Origin: JBDSZL01 sp039925145
GTDB taxonomy: Bacteria > Acidobacteriota > Vicinamibacteria > Vicinamibacterales > SCN-69-37
Direction of reading: 5' to 3'
Assembly: GCA_039925145.1 (NCBI GenBank)
Contig: JBDSZL010000017.1
Coordinates: forward strand, 1 to 41,492
Length of the DNA: 41,492 bases
Shown here: positions 24,401 through 32,715 of the stretch, in pieces
Layout: the number at the start of each line of letters is the position of its first letter
Numbering within the stretch: position 1 is the first letter of the stretch
Position numbers and translations under genes: made by a program
Notes under the pieces: generated by a model
What the model was told of the DNA's origin: nothing
Database searches by the model: none
The model's input: the letters and a program-made list of their open reading frames with translations, nothing else

Positions 24401-25399
24401 ATGAGTCAGCCGCTGCGTATCGGAGTGATGGGGGCTGCGCGCATTGCGTCAAAAGCACTGCTCCGGCCCGCGCAGCTGCAATCGGCCGCCGCGGTCGTGG
24501 CCATCGCGGCGCGCGACCGTGCGCGCGCCGCCGAAATGGCGCGTCAATGGTCCATTCCGCACGTGCACGCCGACTACGAGTCGCTCATTTCCGACCCGGA
24601 CATCGACGCGATTTACGTCGCTCTGCCCAATAGCCTGCACGCGGAGTGGACGCTGCGCGCAATTGCACAGGGCAAGCACGTGCTGTGCGAGAAGCCACTC
24701 GCCACAAACGCAAGCGAGGCGGCGCGCGTGGCCGATGCGGCGTCGGCCGCCGGCGTCGTCGTGATGGAGGCGTTCCATAGCCTCTATCATCCGCTCGCTC
24801 GGGTGATGCGCGACCTCGTGCAGAGTGGGGCCCTCGGAACCATCACCCACGTGTCGGCGCGCTTCTACGGCCGAGACCATCCCGTTGGCGATATCAGGCG
24901 CAGCTACGACCTGGGTGGCGGAGCGCTGATGGACCTCGGCTGTTACTGCGTTCGACTGCTGCGATGGCTGCACGCCGGCGAGCCCTCGGTGACGAACGCA
25001 CAGGCGGAGCTCTGGTCGCCTGGTGTCGATCGCATGCTGCGCGCAGAGCTCGTCTGGCCGGATGGCTGTCGCGGGACAGTCGGGTGTGGATTTCGACCGT
25101 GGCGCATTCCATCGGCCCGCGTGCACGTCAGGGGCACGCGCGGCGGGATGCTCGTCATCAATCCCGTGATGCCGCATGTCGCACACCTGCTCGTGGTCCG
25201 GCGCGGTGTCAGACTGTCGGCGCGCATGGTACGCGGGCGCTCGACGTACTCGCACCAGCTCGAGGCGTTCACTGACGCCGTTCGCACGGGCGGCACCGTG
25301 GTGTCAGATGCGCGGGATGCGGTCGGAAATATGCGGGTGATCGACGCGATTTACCAGCGCTCCGGCTTGACGTTGCGTGGGCAGGTGCTCACAACCTGA
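24401..25399 (+). CDS. Gfo/Idh/MocA-family oxidoreductase
   Basis: The 332-residue protein starts at the ATG at 24401, giving the usual N-terminal Rossmann strand (LRIGVMGAARIAS). The family signature EKPLATN has Glu97-Lys98-Pro99, with Lys98 the expected catalytic lysine. The second domain (about 125-300) has the beta-sheet layout with GGGALMDLGCYCVRLLRWL. It probably oxidises or reduces a sugar or cyclitol with NAD(P). It lacks a signal peptide, unlike the second family member at 35196-36614. The TIR gene begins 36 bases downstream; co-transcription is possible but that gene has its own -10-like hexamer. Confidence 0.9.
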   Translation: MSQPLRIGVMGAARIASKALLRPAQLQSAAAVVAIAARDRARAAEMARQWSIPHVHADYESLISDPDIDAIYVALPNSLHAEWTLRAIAQGKHVLCEKPLATNASEAARVADAASAAGVVVMEAFHSLYHPLARVMRDLVQSGALGTITHVSARFYGRDHPVGDIRRSYDLGGGALMDLGCYCVRLLRWLHAGEPSVTNAQAELWSPGVDRMLRAELVWPDGCRGTVGCGFRPWRIPSARVHVRGTRGGMLVINPVMPHVAHLLVVRRGVRLSARMVRGRSTYSHQLEAFTDAVRTGGTVVSDARDAVGNMRVIDAIYQRSGLTLRGQVLTT

Positions 25400-25423
25400 C
25401 GTGCCCGCCGCGAGGTCTCTGAG

Positions 25424-25429
25424 TAGAAT
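25424..25429 (+). promoter_or_regulatory. Candidate -10 element (TAGAAT), leaderless TIR mRNA
   Basis: TAGAAT ends 6 bases before the GTG at 25436 and no ribosome-binding site lies between them. Transcription would start at the GTG. This would let the TIR gene and the overlapping gene downstream be expressed independently of the dehydrogenase upstream. Confidence 0.4.
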
Positions 25430-25435
25430 GTCGGC

Positions 25436-26197
25436 GTGCGCGGAGTGTTCATCAGCTACCGCACGGACGACACGCGCGCGTGGGCCATCGCCATCCGCGA
25501 TCACCTCACGACGGCGTTCGGCGAGCGATCCGTGTTTTTCGACGTGGACTCGATCGACGCCGGTCAATGGCGCCCGCAGATAGACCGCGCGCTCGAGGCC
25601 AGTCCCGTCGTGCTGGTGCTGATCGGACGACGCTGGCTGACGTCGACCGCTGCTGACGGCCGCGCACGTCTGTTCGTCCCCGATGATGTCCACCGTCGCG
25701 AGGTGGCCTTTGCTCTGGCCCAGCCCGGCACCACGGTCATCCCGGTGCTCGTCGACGGTGCGTCGCTGCCGAACGCCGCTGATCTTCCCGACGATCTGAA
25801 GAGCCTCCTTGCGTGTCAGGTCAGCGAGATCGGCGATCCGCGGGACGTGCGCGCCGCAAGCCTCGCGACGTTGGCCTCTCGCGTTGACGCGCGTCTGGGA
25901 CATCGCCGTGAACGGCGACACGCCGCGTTCGTGGCGATCGCGACGGCAGGCCTGGCCATCGCGAACACGATGGTGGAATCGGAGTCGGACCTCATCGCTG
26001 CGATATTCCTCATCACGTCGATCGGCGTGGGTGCCGGCGCCGTCACCGTCTATCGACGGATGTCACAGAACGGCGTTCGTGGCGCCTGGCTCGCCCTGAT
26101 CGCGGTGATACTCTCCGCGGCAATGGTAGTCGGCTCACTTGTAAGGGTGGCGGCAGCGCAACCGGCACGCGCGTCGTTCCACGCAAATCCGGCATGA
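25436..26197 (+). CDS. TIR-domain protein with C-terminal membrane segments
   Basis: The 253-residue protein has an N-terminal TIR domain (about 2-135): GVFISYRTDD opens it, FFDVDSIDAGQ is box 2, and VHRREVAFALAQPGTTVIPV aligns with the helix carrying the catalytic glutamate of TIR NADases, making Glu89 the candidate. After a basic stretch, three hydrophobic segments follow at about 160-178, 185-206 and 216-238. The TIR domain is thus tethered to the membrane, probably in the cytosol. Bacterial TIR domains often hydrolyse or cyclise NAD+ in defence, but activity here is not shown. The stop overlaps the next gene by four bases (ATGA), so the two are coupled. Confidence 0.87.
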   Translation: MRGVFISYRTDDTRAWAIAIRDHLTTAFGERSVFFDVDSIDAGQWRPQIDRALEASPVVLVLIGRRWLTSTAADGRARLFVPDDVHRREVAFALAQPGTTVIPVLVDGASLPNAADLPDDLKSLLACQVSEIGDPRDVRAASLATLASRVDARLGHRRERRHAAFVAIATAGLAIANTMVESESDLIAAIFLITSIGVGAGAVTVYRRMSQNGVRGAWLALIAVILSAAMVVGSLVRVAAAQPARASFHANPA

Positions 26198-27165
26198 ATA
26201 CGGCCGCCTCGCGTCGGACCCGTGCCGTCACGGTGGCGGTGTTTCTGGTCTGCGTCGGTCCGGTCACGGGGCAGGATGCCGCGCGAGTCACGTGCTTGCC
26301 AGACAAGGTCGTCGCCTCGCGTGGCGACACCGTTGGCGTTTCCGCATGGGCTGCCGCGCCATCGGGACAAGCCTTGCAGGATGTCACGGTGCAATGGACG
26401 GTCAGCGCAGGCCTCATCACTGAAGCGGGCGCTGCCGCGATCTGGCGTCTGGACGGGGTCGCCGTCGATCGGCGGTATACCGCAGTCGCGGATGTCCGCG
26501 TGAACGGCAGGGCGGTCGCATCGTGCTCGCTGGGTGTCTGGGTCACCGAGGAGACAGCCGTCGAGACCCGCCTGAGAGGCGAATTCATCACGCGTCGCGC
26601 GTTCCTTCGCCCGGGCGCCGTAGCCGACACGGGCTTCGGGCTCTACAGCTACTTCCTGATGCGCGAGCCGTCGAACGCCGGGGAGACAGGCCGAGCGGCC
26701 ACGTTCACCGGCGCCTTTCTCGACGCGTTGGTCGCGGTTGCAGACCAGGACACCTATGTCGAGCGACGACGATTGAATGGCTCGTACCTGCCGGTGACGA
26801 TGGAACCGCCGCCGCGTCTGGGTGTCGAGGAGCAGCGTGTGTGGATGCGCGAGCATTATGACTACGCGCAGGCGCGGCGCCTGCTCAGCCTCTATCCCAC
26901 ACTCACAGGTCGAGGGCCGTTCATCATTGCGGTCACAGCACCGCTTCGAGGGGCCATCAAACCTATGCTGCCCTGGGATTTCAGCGACGTCGACGCTGAC
27001 GCGATTGGCCCGGCCGTGAACCGGTTCGCCAACCAGGCGGCCCAGCTGTACGACTGGCAGGACCAAGGCTCCCTGCAGACGCTGCGCGACCAGCTGTTGA
27101 CCACCGTGGCCGGCATGTTCGTCGGACGGGCGACGGCCGAGCGCTGGATGCAGATTGTTCGCTGA
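26194..27165 (+). CDS. Unknown exported protein coupled to the TIR gene
   Basis: The 323-residue protein has a signal peptide (basic start, hydrophobic 11-24, cleavage near VTGQDA). Residues about 30-110 look like an Ig-like beta-sandwich: DKVVASRGDTVGVSAWA, VTVQWTVSAG and YTAVADVRVNGRAV match the alternating strands of bacterial Ig/PKD-type domains, with a Cys pair (CLPD and ASCSL). The rest (about 125-323) is mixed alpha-helical with no family that I recognise; it contains many Trp, Tyr and Arg residues. The ATGA overlap with the TIR gene means the pair is co-translated. A sensor or ligand-binding role outside the membrane is a guess. Confidence 0.72.
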   Translation: MNTAASRRTRAVTVAVFLVCVGPVTGQDAARVTCLPDKVVASRGDTVGVSAWAAAPSGQALQDVTVQWTVSAGLITEAGAAAIWRLDGVAVDRRYTAVADVRVNGRAVASCSLGVWVTEETAVETRLRGEFITRRAFLRPGAVADTGFGLYSYFLMREPSNAGETGRAATFTGAFLDALVAVADQDTYVERRRLNGSYLPVTMEPPPRLGVEEQRVWMREHYDYAQARRLLSLYPTLTGRGPFIIAVTAPLRGAIKPMLPWDFSDVDADAIGPAVNRFANQAAQLYDWQDQGSLQTLRDQLLTTVAGMFVGRATAERWMQIVR

Positions 27166-27189
27166 CACACGATGCTGCGTCAGCGGTCG

Positions 27190-30168
27190 TCATGGATGCA
27201 GGGGGCCTGGATCGCCCGTGGCGATGAAGCTGGCCCAGTAGAACGGATGCCGCCGTGCCGGGTCGCGGAGCAGGGTGAGTGAGGCCTGACGCAACGCCTC
27301 GGCGCGTCCGTCGCCCCGCGCGAGACGCCGGTAGAACTCCACCATCAACTGTCGCGTCGCGTCGTCATCCACCCGCCACAGGCTCATGACGAGCGTCTCG
27401 GTGCCAGCGGCCATGAACGCGCGGCGGAGTCCGAAGACGCCCTCGCCTGTCTTCACGTCTCCCACACCAGTCTCACACGCGGACAGGACTACCAACTCCG
27501 TTCCGCGGAGTCCAAGGACTGAGGCCTCGAGCGCCGTCAGCACACCATCGTCCGTGCCGGATCCTCCGGCATTGGCCCCAGCGAACACCAGGCCCGAACG
27601 CAACATGGGGTCCTCGAGACTCGCTGAGGCGCCCCCAGCCGTCGTCGACAGATCCTGATCGGCGAGAAAGAACCCGTGCGTGGCGATGTGCAGGATGCGG
27701 GGGGCGGCGACTCCCTTGAGCGCCGTCTCGGTGGCGTCGTCACCTCTGAAGACGACCGCCCCAGGCAGCACGGCTTTTATCGCCTGCGCTTCCGCGGCTG
27801 TGGCGGGCAGTGCCTCGTATCGGGTATCCACCGGTGAGCGCAGCGGCGAGGTGGCGCTGACACTTTGATAATTCGTCCGGCCGTCGAAGGCCGGGTCGGC
27901 GATGACTGCCGGGGGACCACGCCGCAGAGGAGGTCCGGACTCGTCGCGCAACAGGTCTCGTCCGCTCGACACGTAGTTGAACGTGAACGTCTCGACGAGA
28001 AAGCGATCGAGGTCGTCGACGAGTGCGCCGAACGGCACGAGGTTCAGCAGGCCGTCGGGTGACAGGTAGACCTCGGTCGATGTGCCGATGCGCGCGCGTA
28101 TCGGGTCCATCAGGGCCGCGTCCAGTCGGCGTCCGAGATCGTGGGCGAGCGTGCCGCGCGGCACGCTCAACGTTCGCCGGAATTCGACCACCAGGGTCTC
28201 GATGGTCGCAGCGTCGCCCAGCTCGACGAAGACCGGCGTGCCCGTTCGGCGGATGACGTAGGCGCCATAACGTGCCGGAGCCCACCGTTCGGACTCCATG
28301 GCCGCGCCGACGTGAAATGGCCGGAACCGCACCATCTCGATCAAGGCGGCCGACTCCGGCAACTTGCGCTGGATGTCCGGAAGCAGCGCCTCGCGGCTGC
28401 CACGTGATTTCTGCGCCTGGGTCTCAAAGACATCCCTGAACTTGGGAGCGATCTCCGCCTCCGCCTGACTGGAGATTTCGTTCAGGGTTTCCTGGTCGAT
28501 GCTGTAATCGTTCTTGGGTCGATGCTTGTAGTACTCCTTTTCCCGTCGCTCCACCGCGTCGGTGAACGCCTTGGCCCATTGGCCGGCGCGCGGATCCGAG
28601 GTCTGGGCGCTGAAGGCGGCTAATGAGTCGGGCTGGGATGCCTCGACTTCCAGCGTCTGGATCTGCTGGTCGATCTCGCGCTGCCTGCTGCCTTGCGCTT
28701 CTCGTTCCGCGGCGTCCGCCGCCGGGGCTCGGGCGAGGGCCGCGCGACTGGCCAGCAAGGCCCGATATTCGAGCAGCCGGCGTGGGTTCGAGGATAGCGC
28801 CTTGACGGTGGCCGTCTTGGCTGCCAGTCCGTAGCCCTTGCGCTCGAGCAGCATTGGCAGCGCGAGTGTTTCACCCGCGACGCCCTGTGCCGCGCCTTCG
28901 AGCGTCAGAAAGACGTCAAGCTCGTTAGACAGGGCCGCAAGTGCGCCGACTGCGCCGCGCTCGGTTGTAAATGATCCGGCCTCCTTGACCATGAGCTCGC
29001 GGGCAATCCGGAGGTGTCGGTGTGCGTCCGCGAGGTGGCCGGCCTGCCAGTGCGCCAGGCCTAAATTCGCGTGAATGGTCATCTGAGGCTGAATCGCCCG
29101 CACTTGGGGGAGCAGCGCCACCCGGTCGAACGCTGTGAGGCTTTTCCCGTAGACGTCGATCGCACGGTCGAACGCACCGGTACGCTGCTCGATCACCCCC
29201 ACGTTATTCAGCGCGGCCGCGTAAGTCGCAGGTTGCGGTGCGGCGAGGGACAGACACCGGCGTGCCGTTTCCATTGCCAGATCGAACTGCCTCGCCGAGA
29301 CCAGCAGTGATGTCGTCTCCCACAGGGACGGGCAGAGCATGGGTGACGCGGCGCCGACGCTCTGCTCGAGCTCTCTCGTCGCCGCGCGCGAATGGTCGAG
29401 CGCCGCAGCGAAGTCGCCGTGTACCGTGGCGAACAGCCGACGCATGTCGAACAGCAACGCCACAAGGTCAGAGGGCGCACCGGCTGTCTGTTGCACCTTG
29501 ACGATCATCTGTTGCAGTTGCGCGTCTGCGGTGAGATTGGCGCTCAACGGGCGGGAGCGGAGCAGCTGTAGCAGCTCCGGGACCAGTGCCTGTACTTCCT
29601 GCCAGTGACGTACCAACGCCGGCGAGCTGTTGAGATCAAACGAAGATGTGAACAACATCGGCTCGAGGAACATGGGCGGACGCGTCGCGCCCTCGGCCTC
29701 GGTGGCGACCCGCGTCTGCACTTCCTCGACGTGGGTAGGGCTGGCCGGCAGGCCAGGCAGCCTCGAACGCTGCGGTGGCGGCTCACCGGGACGCCACATG
29801 CACTCGACGATCTGGTTGGTCTTCGGAATCTTCTTCGGTATCACGCCTCGCTTCAGGGAGTCGGTTGCGGTCCAGACCGCACCGCATTTCTGGACCTGCG
29901 CCTGGATGAGTGCCTGGAGCTGCAGTGAGGTCTTCGCCGCGTCCTCAGTCAAACCCGCGGCGAGCTGGCGATCGCGTCGCTCCTGGAGCTCTTGCGCAAG
30001 GCGTTCATCCCGTGGTGAGGGCCCGTCCGCAAACGGAAAAACGAAAGGCTTCTGAGGGGCGGCGCCGGCCTCACCACAGCACAGCAGAACGACAAGAATC
30101 AGAACGAGATTCCGCACCCTCTTCAAACGGCTCCTGGCGCGGCGAGTAGAGGCGCGAAGAACAGCCAT
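27190..30168 (-). CDS. Exported TPR-CHAT protease-like protein
   Basis: The 992-residue protein has a basic N-terminus and a signal sequence (about 17-38, around LVLILVVLLCCGEAGA). Residues about 190-480 contain helical repeats of the TPR kind (for example AALNNVGVIEQRTGAFDRAI and ANLGLAHWQAGHLADAHRHL). A charged helical region follows at about 500-620. The C-terminal CHAT domain (about 640-985) has the caspase-like dyad His831 (HIATHGFF) and Cys898 (LSACETGVG), plus the usual GLRRAFMAAGTETLVMSLW. CHAT proteins are clan CD peptidases. The gene is convergent with the TIR pair, 24 bases apart. CGGAGAAG precedes the ATG. Confidence 0.92.
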   Translation of the reverse strand: MAVLRASTRRARSRLKRVRNLVLILVVLLCCGEAGAAPQKPFVFPFADGPSPRDERLAQELQERRDRQLAAGLTEDAAKTSLQLQALIQAQVQKCGAVWTATDSLKRGVIPKKIPKTNQIVECMWRPGEPPPQRSRLPGLPASPTHVEEVQTRVATEAEGATRPPMFLEPMLFTSSFDLNSSPALVRHWQEVQALVPELLQLLRSRPLSANLTADAQLQQMIVKVQQTAGAPSDLVALLFDMRRLFATVHGDFAAALDHSRAATRELEQSVGAASPMLCPSLWETTSLLVSARQFDLAMETARRCLSLAAPQPATYAAALNNVGVIEQRTGAFDRAIDVYGKSLTAFDRVALLPQVRAIQPQMTIHANLGLAHWQAGHLADAHRHLRIARELMVKEAGSFTTERGAVGALAALSNELDVFLTLEGAAQGVAGETLALPMLLERKGYGLAAKTATVKALSSNPRRLLEYRALLASRAALARAPAADAAEREAQGSRQREIDQQIQTLEVEASQPDSLAAFSAQTSDPRAGQWAKAFTDAVERREKEYYKHRPKNDYSIDQETLNEISSQAEAEIAPKFRDVFETQAQKSRGSREALLPDIQRKLPESAALIEMVRFRPFHVGAAMESERWAPARYGAYVIRRTGTPVFVELGDAATIETLVVEFRRTLSVPRGTLAHDLGRRLDAALMDPIRARIGTSTEVYLSPDGLLNLVPFGALVDDLDRFLVETFTFNYVSSGRDLLRDESGPPLRRGPPAVIADPAFDGRTNYQSVSATSPLRSPVDTRYEALPATAAEAQAIKAVLPGAVVFRGDDATETALKGVAAPRILHIATHGFFLADQDLSTTAGGASASLEDPMLRSGLVFAGANAGGSGTDDGVLTALEASVLGLRGTELVVLSACETGVGDVKTGEGVFGLRRAFMAAGTETLVMSLWRVDDDATRQLMVEFYRRLARGDGRAEALRQASLTLLRDPARRHPFYWASFIATGDPGPLHP

Positions 30169-30376
30169 ACGCTTCTCCGTTCAGGATGCGGTTGCGTCGG
30201 AGACGATCGCCAAGGGTGAGCGCCATGTTACGCCCAGCCGGAGGCAAGGCGACGCGAAAGCGCGTTCGTAGCCGACGCGGCAGCTGCGTGCTACCATCGG
30301 CCCCAAACACGACAGCCCGGCGCCACGGCGTCTCGACGAGCGCGACAAGGGCGCGTCGATAACAGAGGGAACCCCC

Positions 30377-31360
30377 ATGCGTTCAGTCCGACTTCTCGTG
30401 ATCTCCGCAGCAATCGCCGCAGCGTCGATTGGCGCGGCCGCAGGCCAGACGGCTGTCGTCAGTCCACAGACCGGCCCGGCCGGTGCCGCGGCCGCGCAGT
30501 CGCCCGCCGCTCCAGGACGCGGGCAGGGAGGGCGAGGCGCGACGCCCGTCGTCATCGGTCCGTCCGCACCAGTGCCAGCCGAGGTCACCATGCTGCGACC
30601 GAGCGCGGACGAGCTGGGCCAGATCAACCAGGCGCTGAAGAAGTTTGTCGACAACGACAAGTCGTCTGCCAAACCGGTCCTCAAGAAGTACGAATCGCTG
30701 GTGATGATGCAACCGCCGCGTCTCAACACCGCCGCGACGTATACGCAAACGACTCAACGTCAGGGGCCGAGGCATCTCGGATTCGTCGAGACCGCCAAGG
30801 CCGGCAACATCGACCTGCTCCTCGACGGCGACTCGATTACCGACTTCTGGGTGCAGAACGACGAACAGAAGCAGGTGTTCGACAAGTATTTCGGCAAGAT
30901 CCGCACCGCCAACTTCGCCATCTCGGGCGATACGACGCAGGGCGTGCTGTGGGGGCTGCACAACGGCGAGGGACAGGGTTTTCAGCCAAAGGCCATCATG
31001 CTGATGATTGGCACCAACAACGGCACCCATACCGCGCCCGAGGTCGCGGAAGGCGTCGGCGCTGTCGTGCTCGAGATGCGCCGCGACTTTCCCGACGCGA
31101 AGATTCTGCTCCTGGCGATCTTCCCGCGCAGCGTGCCGGGCGATCCGGTGCGCGACAAGATCGCCGAGGTGAACCGCCTGATCTCGAAGCTCGACGATAA
31201 GCGGCACATCTTCTACATGGACATCGGATCGAAGTTTCTCGACTCGAGCGGAGTGTTCCTCCCCGGCACGTTCAGGCCGGACAATCTGCATCCGCTCGCG
31301 CCGGGCTACGAGATCTGGGGCCAGGCGGTGCAGTCAAAGCTCGCAGATCTCATGAAATAG
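30377..31360 (+). CDS. Exported SGNH/GDSL-type hydrolase
   Basis: The 327-residue protein has a signal peptide (1-23) and a Gly/Ala/Pro/Arg-rich linker (about 30-62, with GRGQGGRG). SGNH blocks are complete: Ser153 in LDGDSITD (block I), Gly in ISGDTTQG (II), Asn in IGTNNG (III) and Asp302/His305 in PDNLHP (V). This resembles PAF-acetylhydrolase-type lipases/esterases and acetyl-sugar esterases. It should deacylate a carbohydrate or lipid outside the cytoplasm. GAGGGAACCCCC precedes the ATG. It is divergent from the CHAT gene and co-oriented with the EngB gene, though 113 bases separate the latter two. Confidence 0.9.
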   Translation: MRSVRLLVISAAIAAASIGAAAGQTAVVSPQTGPAGAAAAQSPAAPGRGQGGRGATPVVIGPSAPVPAEVTMLRPSADELGQINQALKKFVDNDKSSAKPVLKKYESLVMMQPPRLNTAATYTQTTQRQGPRHLGFVETAKAGNIDLLLDGDSITDFWVQNDEQKQVFDKYFGKIRTANFAISGDTTQGVLWGLHNGEGQGFQPKAIMLMIGTNNGTHTAPEVAEGVGAVVLEMRRDFPDAKILLLAIFPRSVPGDPVRDKIAEVNRLISKLDDKRHIFYMDIGSKFLDSSGVFLPGTFRPDNLHPLAPGYEIWGQAVQSKLADLMK

Positions 31361-31461
31361 TCACTTTGCTTGCGCGACCCTGCGAGACTGGACGGGGAGA
31401 CCGCCGGCGCGGCGCTGCCGGCACAAGCGCGGTGGTCACCGTCCAGTAGCCACGCTGCGTC

Positions 31462-31467
31462 TACAAT
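31462..31467 (+). promoter_or_regulatory. Candidate -10 element (TACAAT), leaderless engB mRNA
   Basis: TACAAT ends 6 bases before the GTG at 31474, with no ribosome-binding site between. The -35 region is weak. The layout suggests a leaderless transcript starting at the GTG. Confidence 0.4.
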
Positions 31468-31473
31468 ACGCCG

Positions 31474-32103
31474 GTGCCCGTGAAGGTCGTGTCGGCGGAA
31501 TTTGTGACGAGCGGGTCGGCGCGCCTGCCGCCGAATGTGCTGCGCGACGAGATTCCGCAGTTCGCCTTCACCGGCCGATCGAACGTCGGGAAGTCGAGCC
31601 TCCTCAACGCGCTCCTGCGCGACAAGATTGCGCGCACCAGCGCGGCGGCTGGCAAGACGCGGCTCGCTAATGTCTTTTGTGTGACGGCCGAAGGCGGCCC
31701 TGGCGGGCCTGGCCAATGGCGCAGCTACTTCGTCGACCTGCCGGGCTACGGATACGCACGCGGCGGGCCGGCGTCGGTGCGCGAACTGGCGGAGGTCGTC
31801 AACACATACCTCGCGTCGAGTGCTGCGGCGCTCCATGAGAAGGGCGCGGTTTTTCTCCTAGTCGATTCCCGCCATCCCGGGCTCGCGTCCGACCTTCAAG
31901 TTCATCGGCAAATCTGCGAAACGACTACCCCCCGGATCATTGCGACCAAGGTCGACAAGCTCTCGCAATCAGAACGCGCTCGGCACATGCGTGCGATAGA
32001 CGATGCGTTCGGCACTCGTGCGCTTGCTGTCTCTGTCACGACAGGTGAGGGAATCGCCGACCTCTGGGACATGGTCGCGGGTCTGAGCCGTGGTCAGGCG
32101 TGA
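31474..32103 (+). CDS. engB: Ribosome-biogenesis GTPase EngB/YihA
   Basis: The 209-residue protein has the G1 loop GRSNVGKSS (Lys40), G3 DLPGYGYARG, G4 TKVDK and G5 SVTTGEG in order, which identifies EngB/YihA/YsxC, a GTPase needed for 50S ribosome assembly. Two points differ from the usual pattern: the G2 neighbourhood reads SAAAGKTRLANVF rather than the common PGRTQLINFF, and a short Gly/Pro insert (GGPGGPGQW) precedes the DLPGYG strand. The GTG start lacks a ribosome-binding site but has a -10 box 6 bases upstream. Confidence 0.92.
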   Translation: MPVKVVSAEFVTSGSARLPPNVLRDEIPQFAFTGRSNVGKSSLLNALLRDKIARTSAAAGKTRLANVFCVTAEGGPGGPGQWRSYFVDLPGYGYARGGPASVRELAEVVNTYLASSAAALHEKGAVFLLVDSRHPGLASDLQVHRQICETTTPRIIATKVDKLSQSERARHMRAIDDAFGTRALAVSVTTGEGIADLWDMVAGLSRGQA

Positions 32104-32147
32104 GCCGCGAGACGTGACGCATCCGCTGACCGCTCCGGCGCAGGGGC

Positions 32148-32669
32148 TCAGCCCTTCTTCTTGGCCGTGCCGCCGATTTGAAACCCTGAATTGTTGAAGT
32201 CCAACCACGCCGCGAGGTCATCTCCCTTCGGCCTCAGCGTCATCACCATTGTGACCGGACCCGAATACGACGTCAGGGGGCCGGAGTAATCAGTGGACGC
32301 CTTGAGTGTCACGACCTGACCGGATTTCGTGACGTCCGTGATCTTGTGTTCGGCGAAATTCGGGGCGCTCACGCCCGCGACGACCTTGCCGCCCTCGGTG
32401 CGAAAGACCAGATTCGCGACGAGCCGCCCTGTCGGGGTCTCGAGCGGAAGCTGCCACGTCCCCATCAGCGGCGCGACATCGGCCGGCTTCACCGGAACGC
32501 CCTTCGCGGCCGCGCTCGCAGGAGCCGGTGCCGCGGGTTTTGCGGTAGGTTTTGCGGCCGGCTGCGTGGTCGCTCGACCTGCAGCCTGCTCGCCAGTCCT
32601 GGCGGCGAGGGCAGAACCGCTCGTCACGAACGTGGCCAGCAACAGATACATCGGGATTCTGCGACGCAT
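32148..32669 (-). CDS. Small exported hypothetical protein
   Basis: The 173-residue protein starts at the ATG at 32669, which has AGGAGAG 7 bases upstream. It has a signal peptide (around MYLLLATFVTSGSALA), then an Ala/Pro/Lys/Thr-rich linker (about 28-62, AAKPTAKPAAPAPASAAA). The C-terminal domain (about 70-173) is beta-rich, with LMGTWQLPLETPTG, LVANLVFRTEGG and a final Lys-rich tail; this resembles lipocalin-like small beta-barrels but the match is not firm. It has its own promoter, overlapping the stop codon of the upstream permease gene. The function is unknown. Confidence 0.7.
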   Translation of the reverse strand: MRRRIPMYLLLATFVTSGSALAARTGEQAAGRATTQPAAKPTAKPAAPAPASAAAKGVPVKPADVAPLMGTWQLPLETPTGRLVANLVFRTEGGKVVAGVSAPNFAEHKITDVTKSGQVVTLKASTDYSGPLTSYSGPVTMVMTLRPKGDDLAAWLDFNNSGFQIGGTAKKKG

Positions 32670-32706
32670 GAAGGTTCTCTCCTGAACGGTCGATAAGACC
32701 TGAACG

Positions 32707-32715
32707 ATTATACCA
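32707..32715 (-). promoter_or_regulatory. Extended -10 promoter (TGGTATAAT) overlapping a stop codon
   Basis: On the minus strand TGGTATAAT is a perfect extended -10 (TGN-TATAAT). The TATAAT covers the TAA stop of the permease gene plus one preceding and two flanking bases. The small exported gene starts about 38 bases downstream, with AGGAGAG before it. No good -35 is seen, as expected for extended -10 promoters. Confidence 0.6.

Noticed and set aside
25436..30168. Thoeris, CBASS or TPR-CHAT/gRAMP defence system
   Set aside because: No ThsA/SIR2 or SLOG partner, no nucleotide cyclase, no Cas7-like protein and no CRISPR array is present, and the CHAT protein has a signal peptide.
30040..30376. 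Additional gene between the CHAT and SGNH genes
   Set aside because: The frames here are short and overlap the CHAT signal peptide; the space is more simply two divergent promoters.
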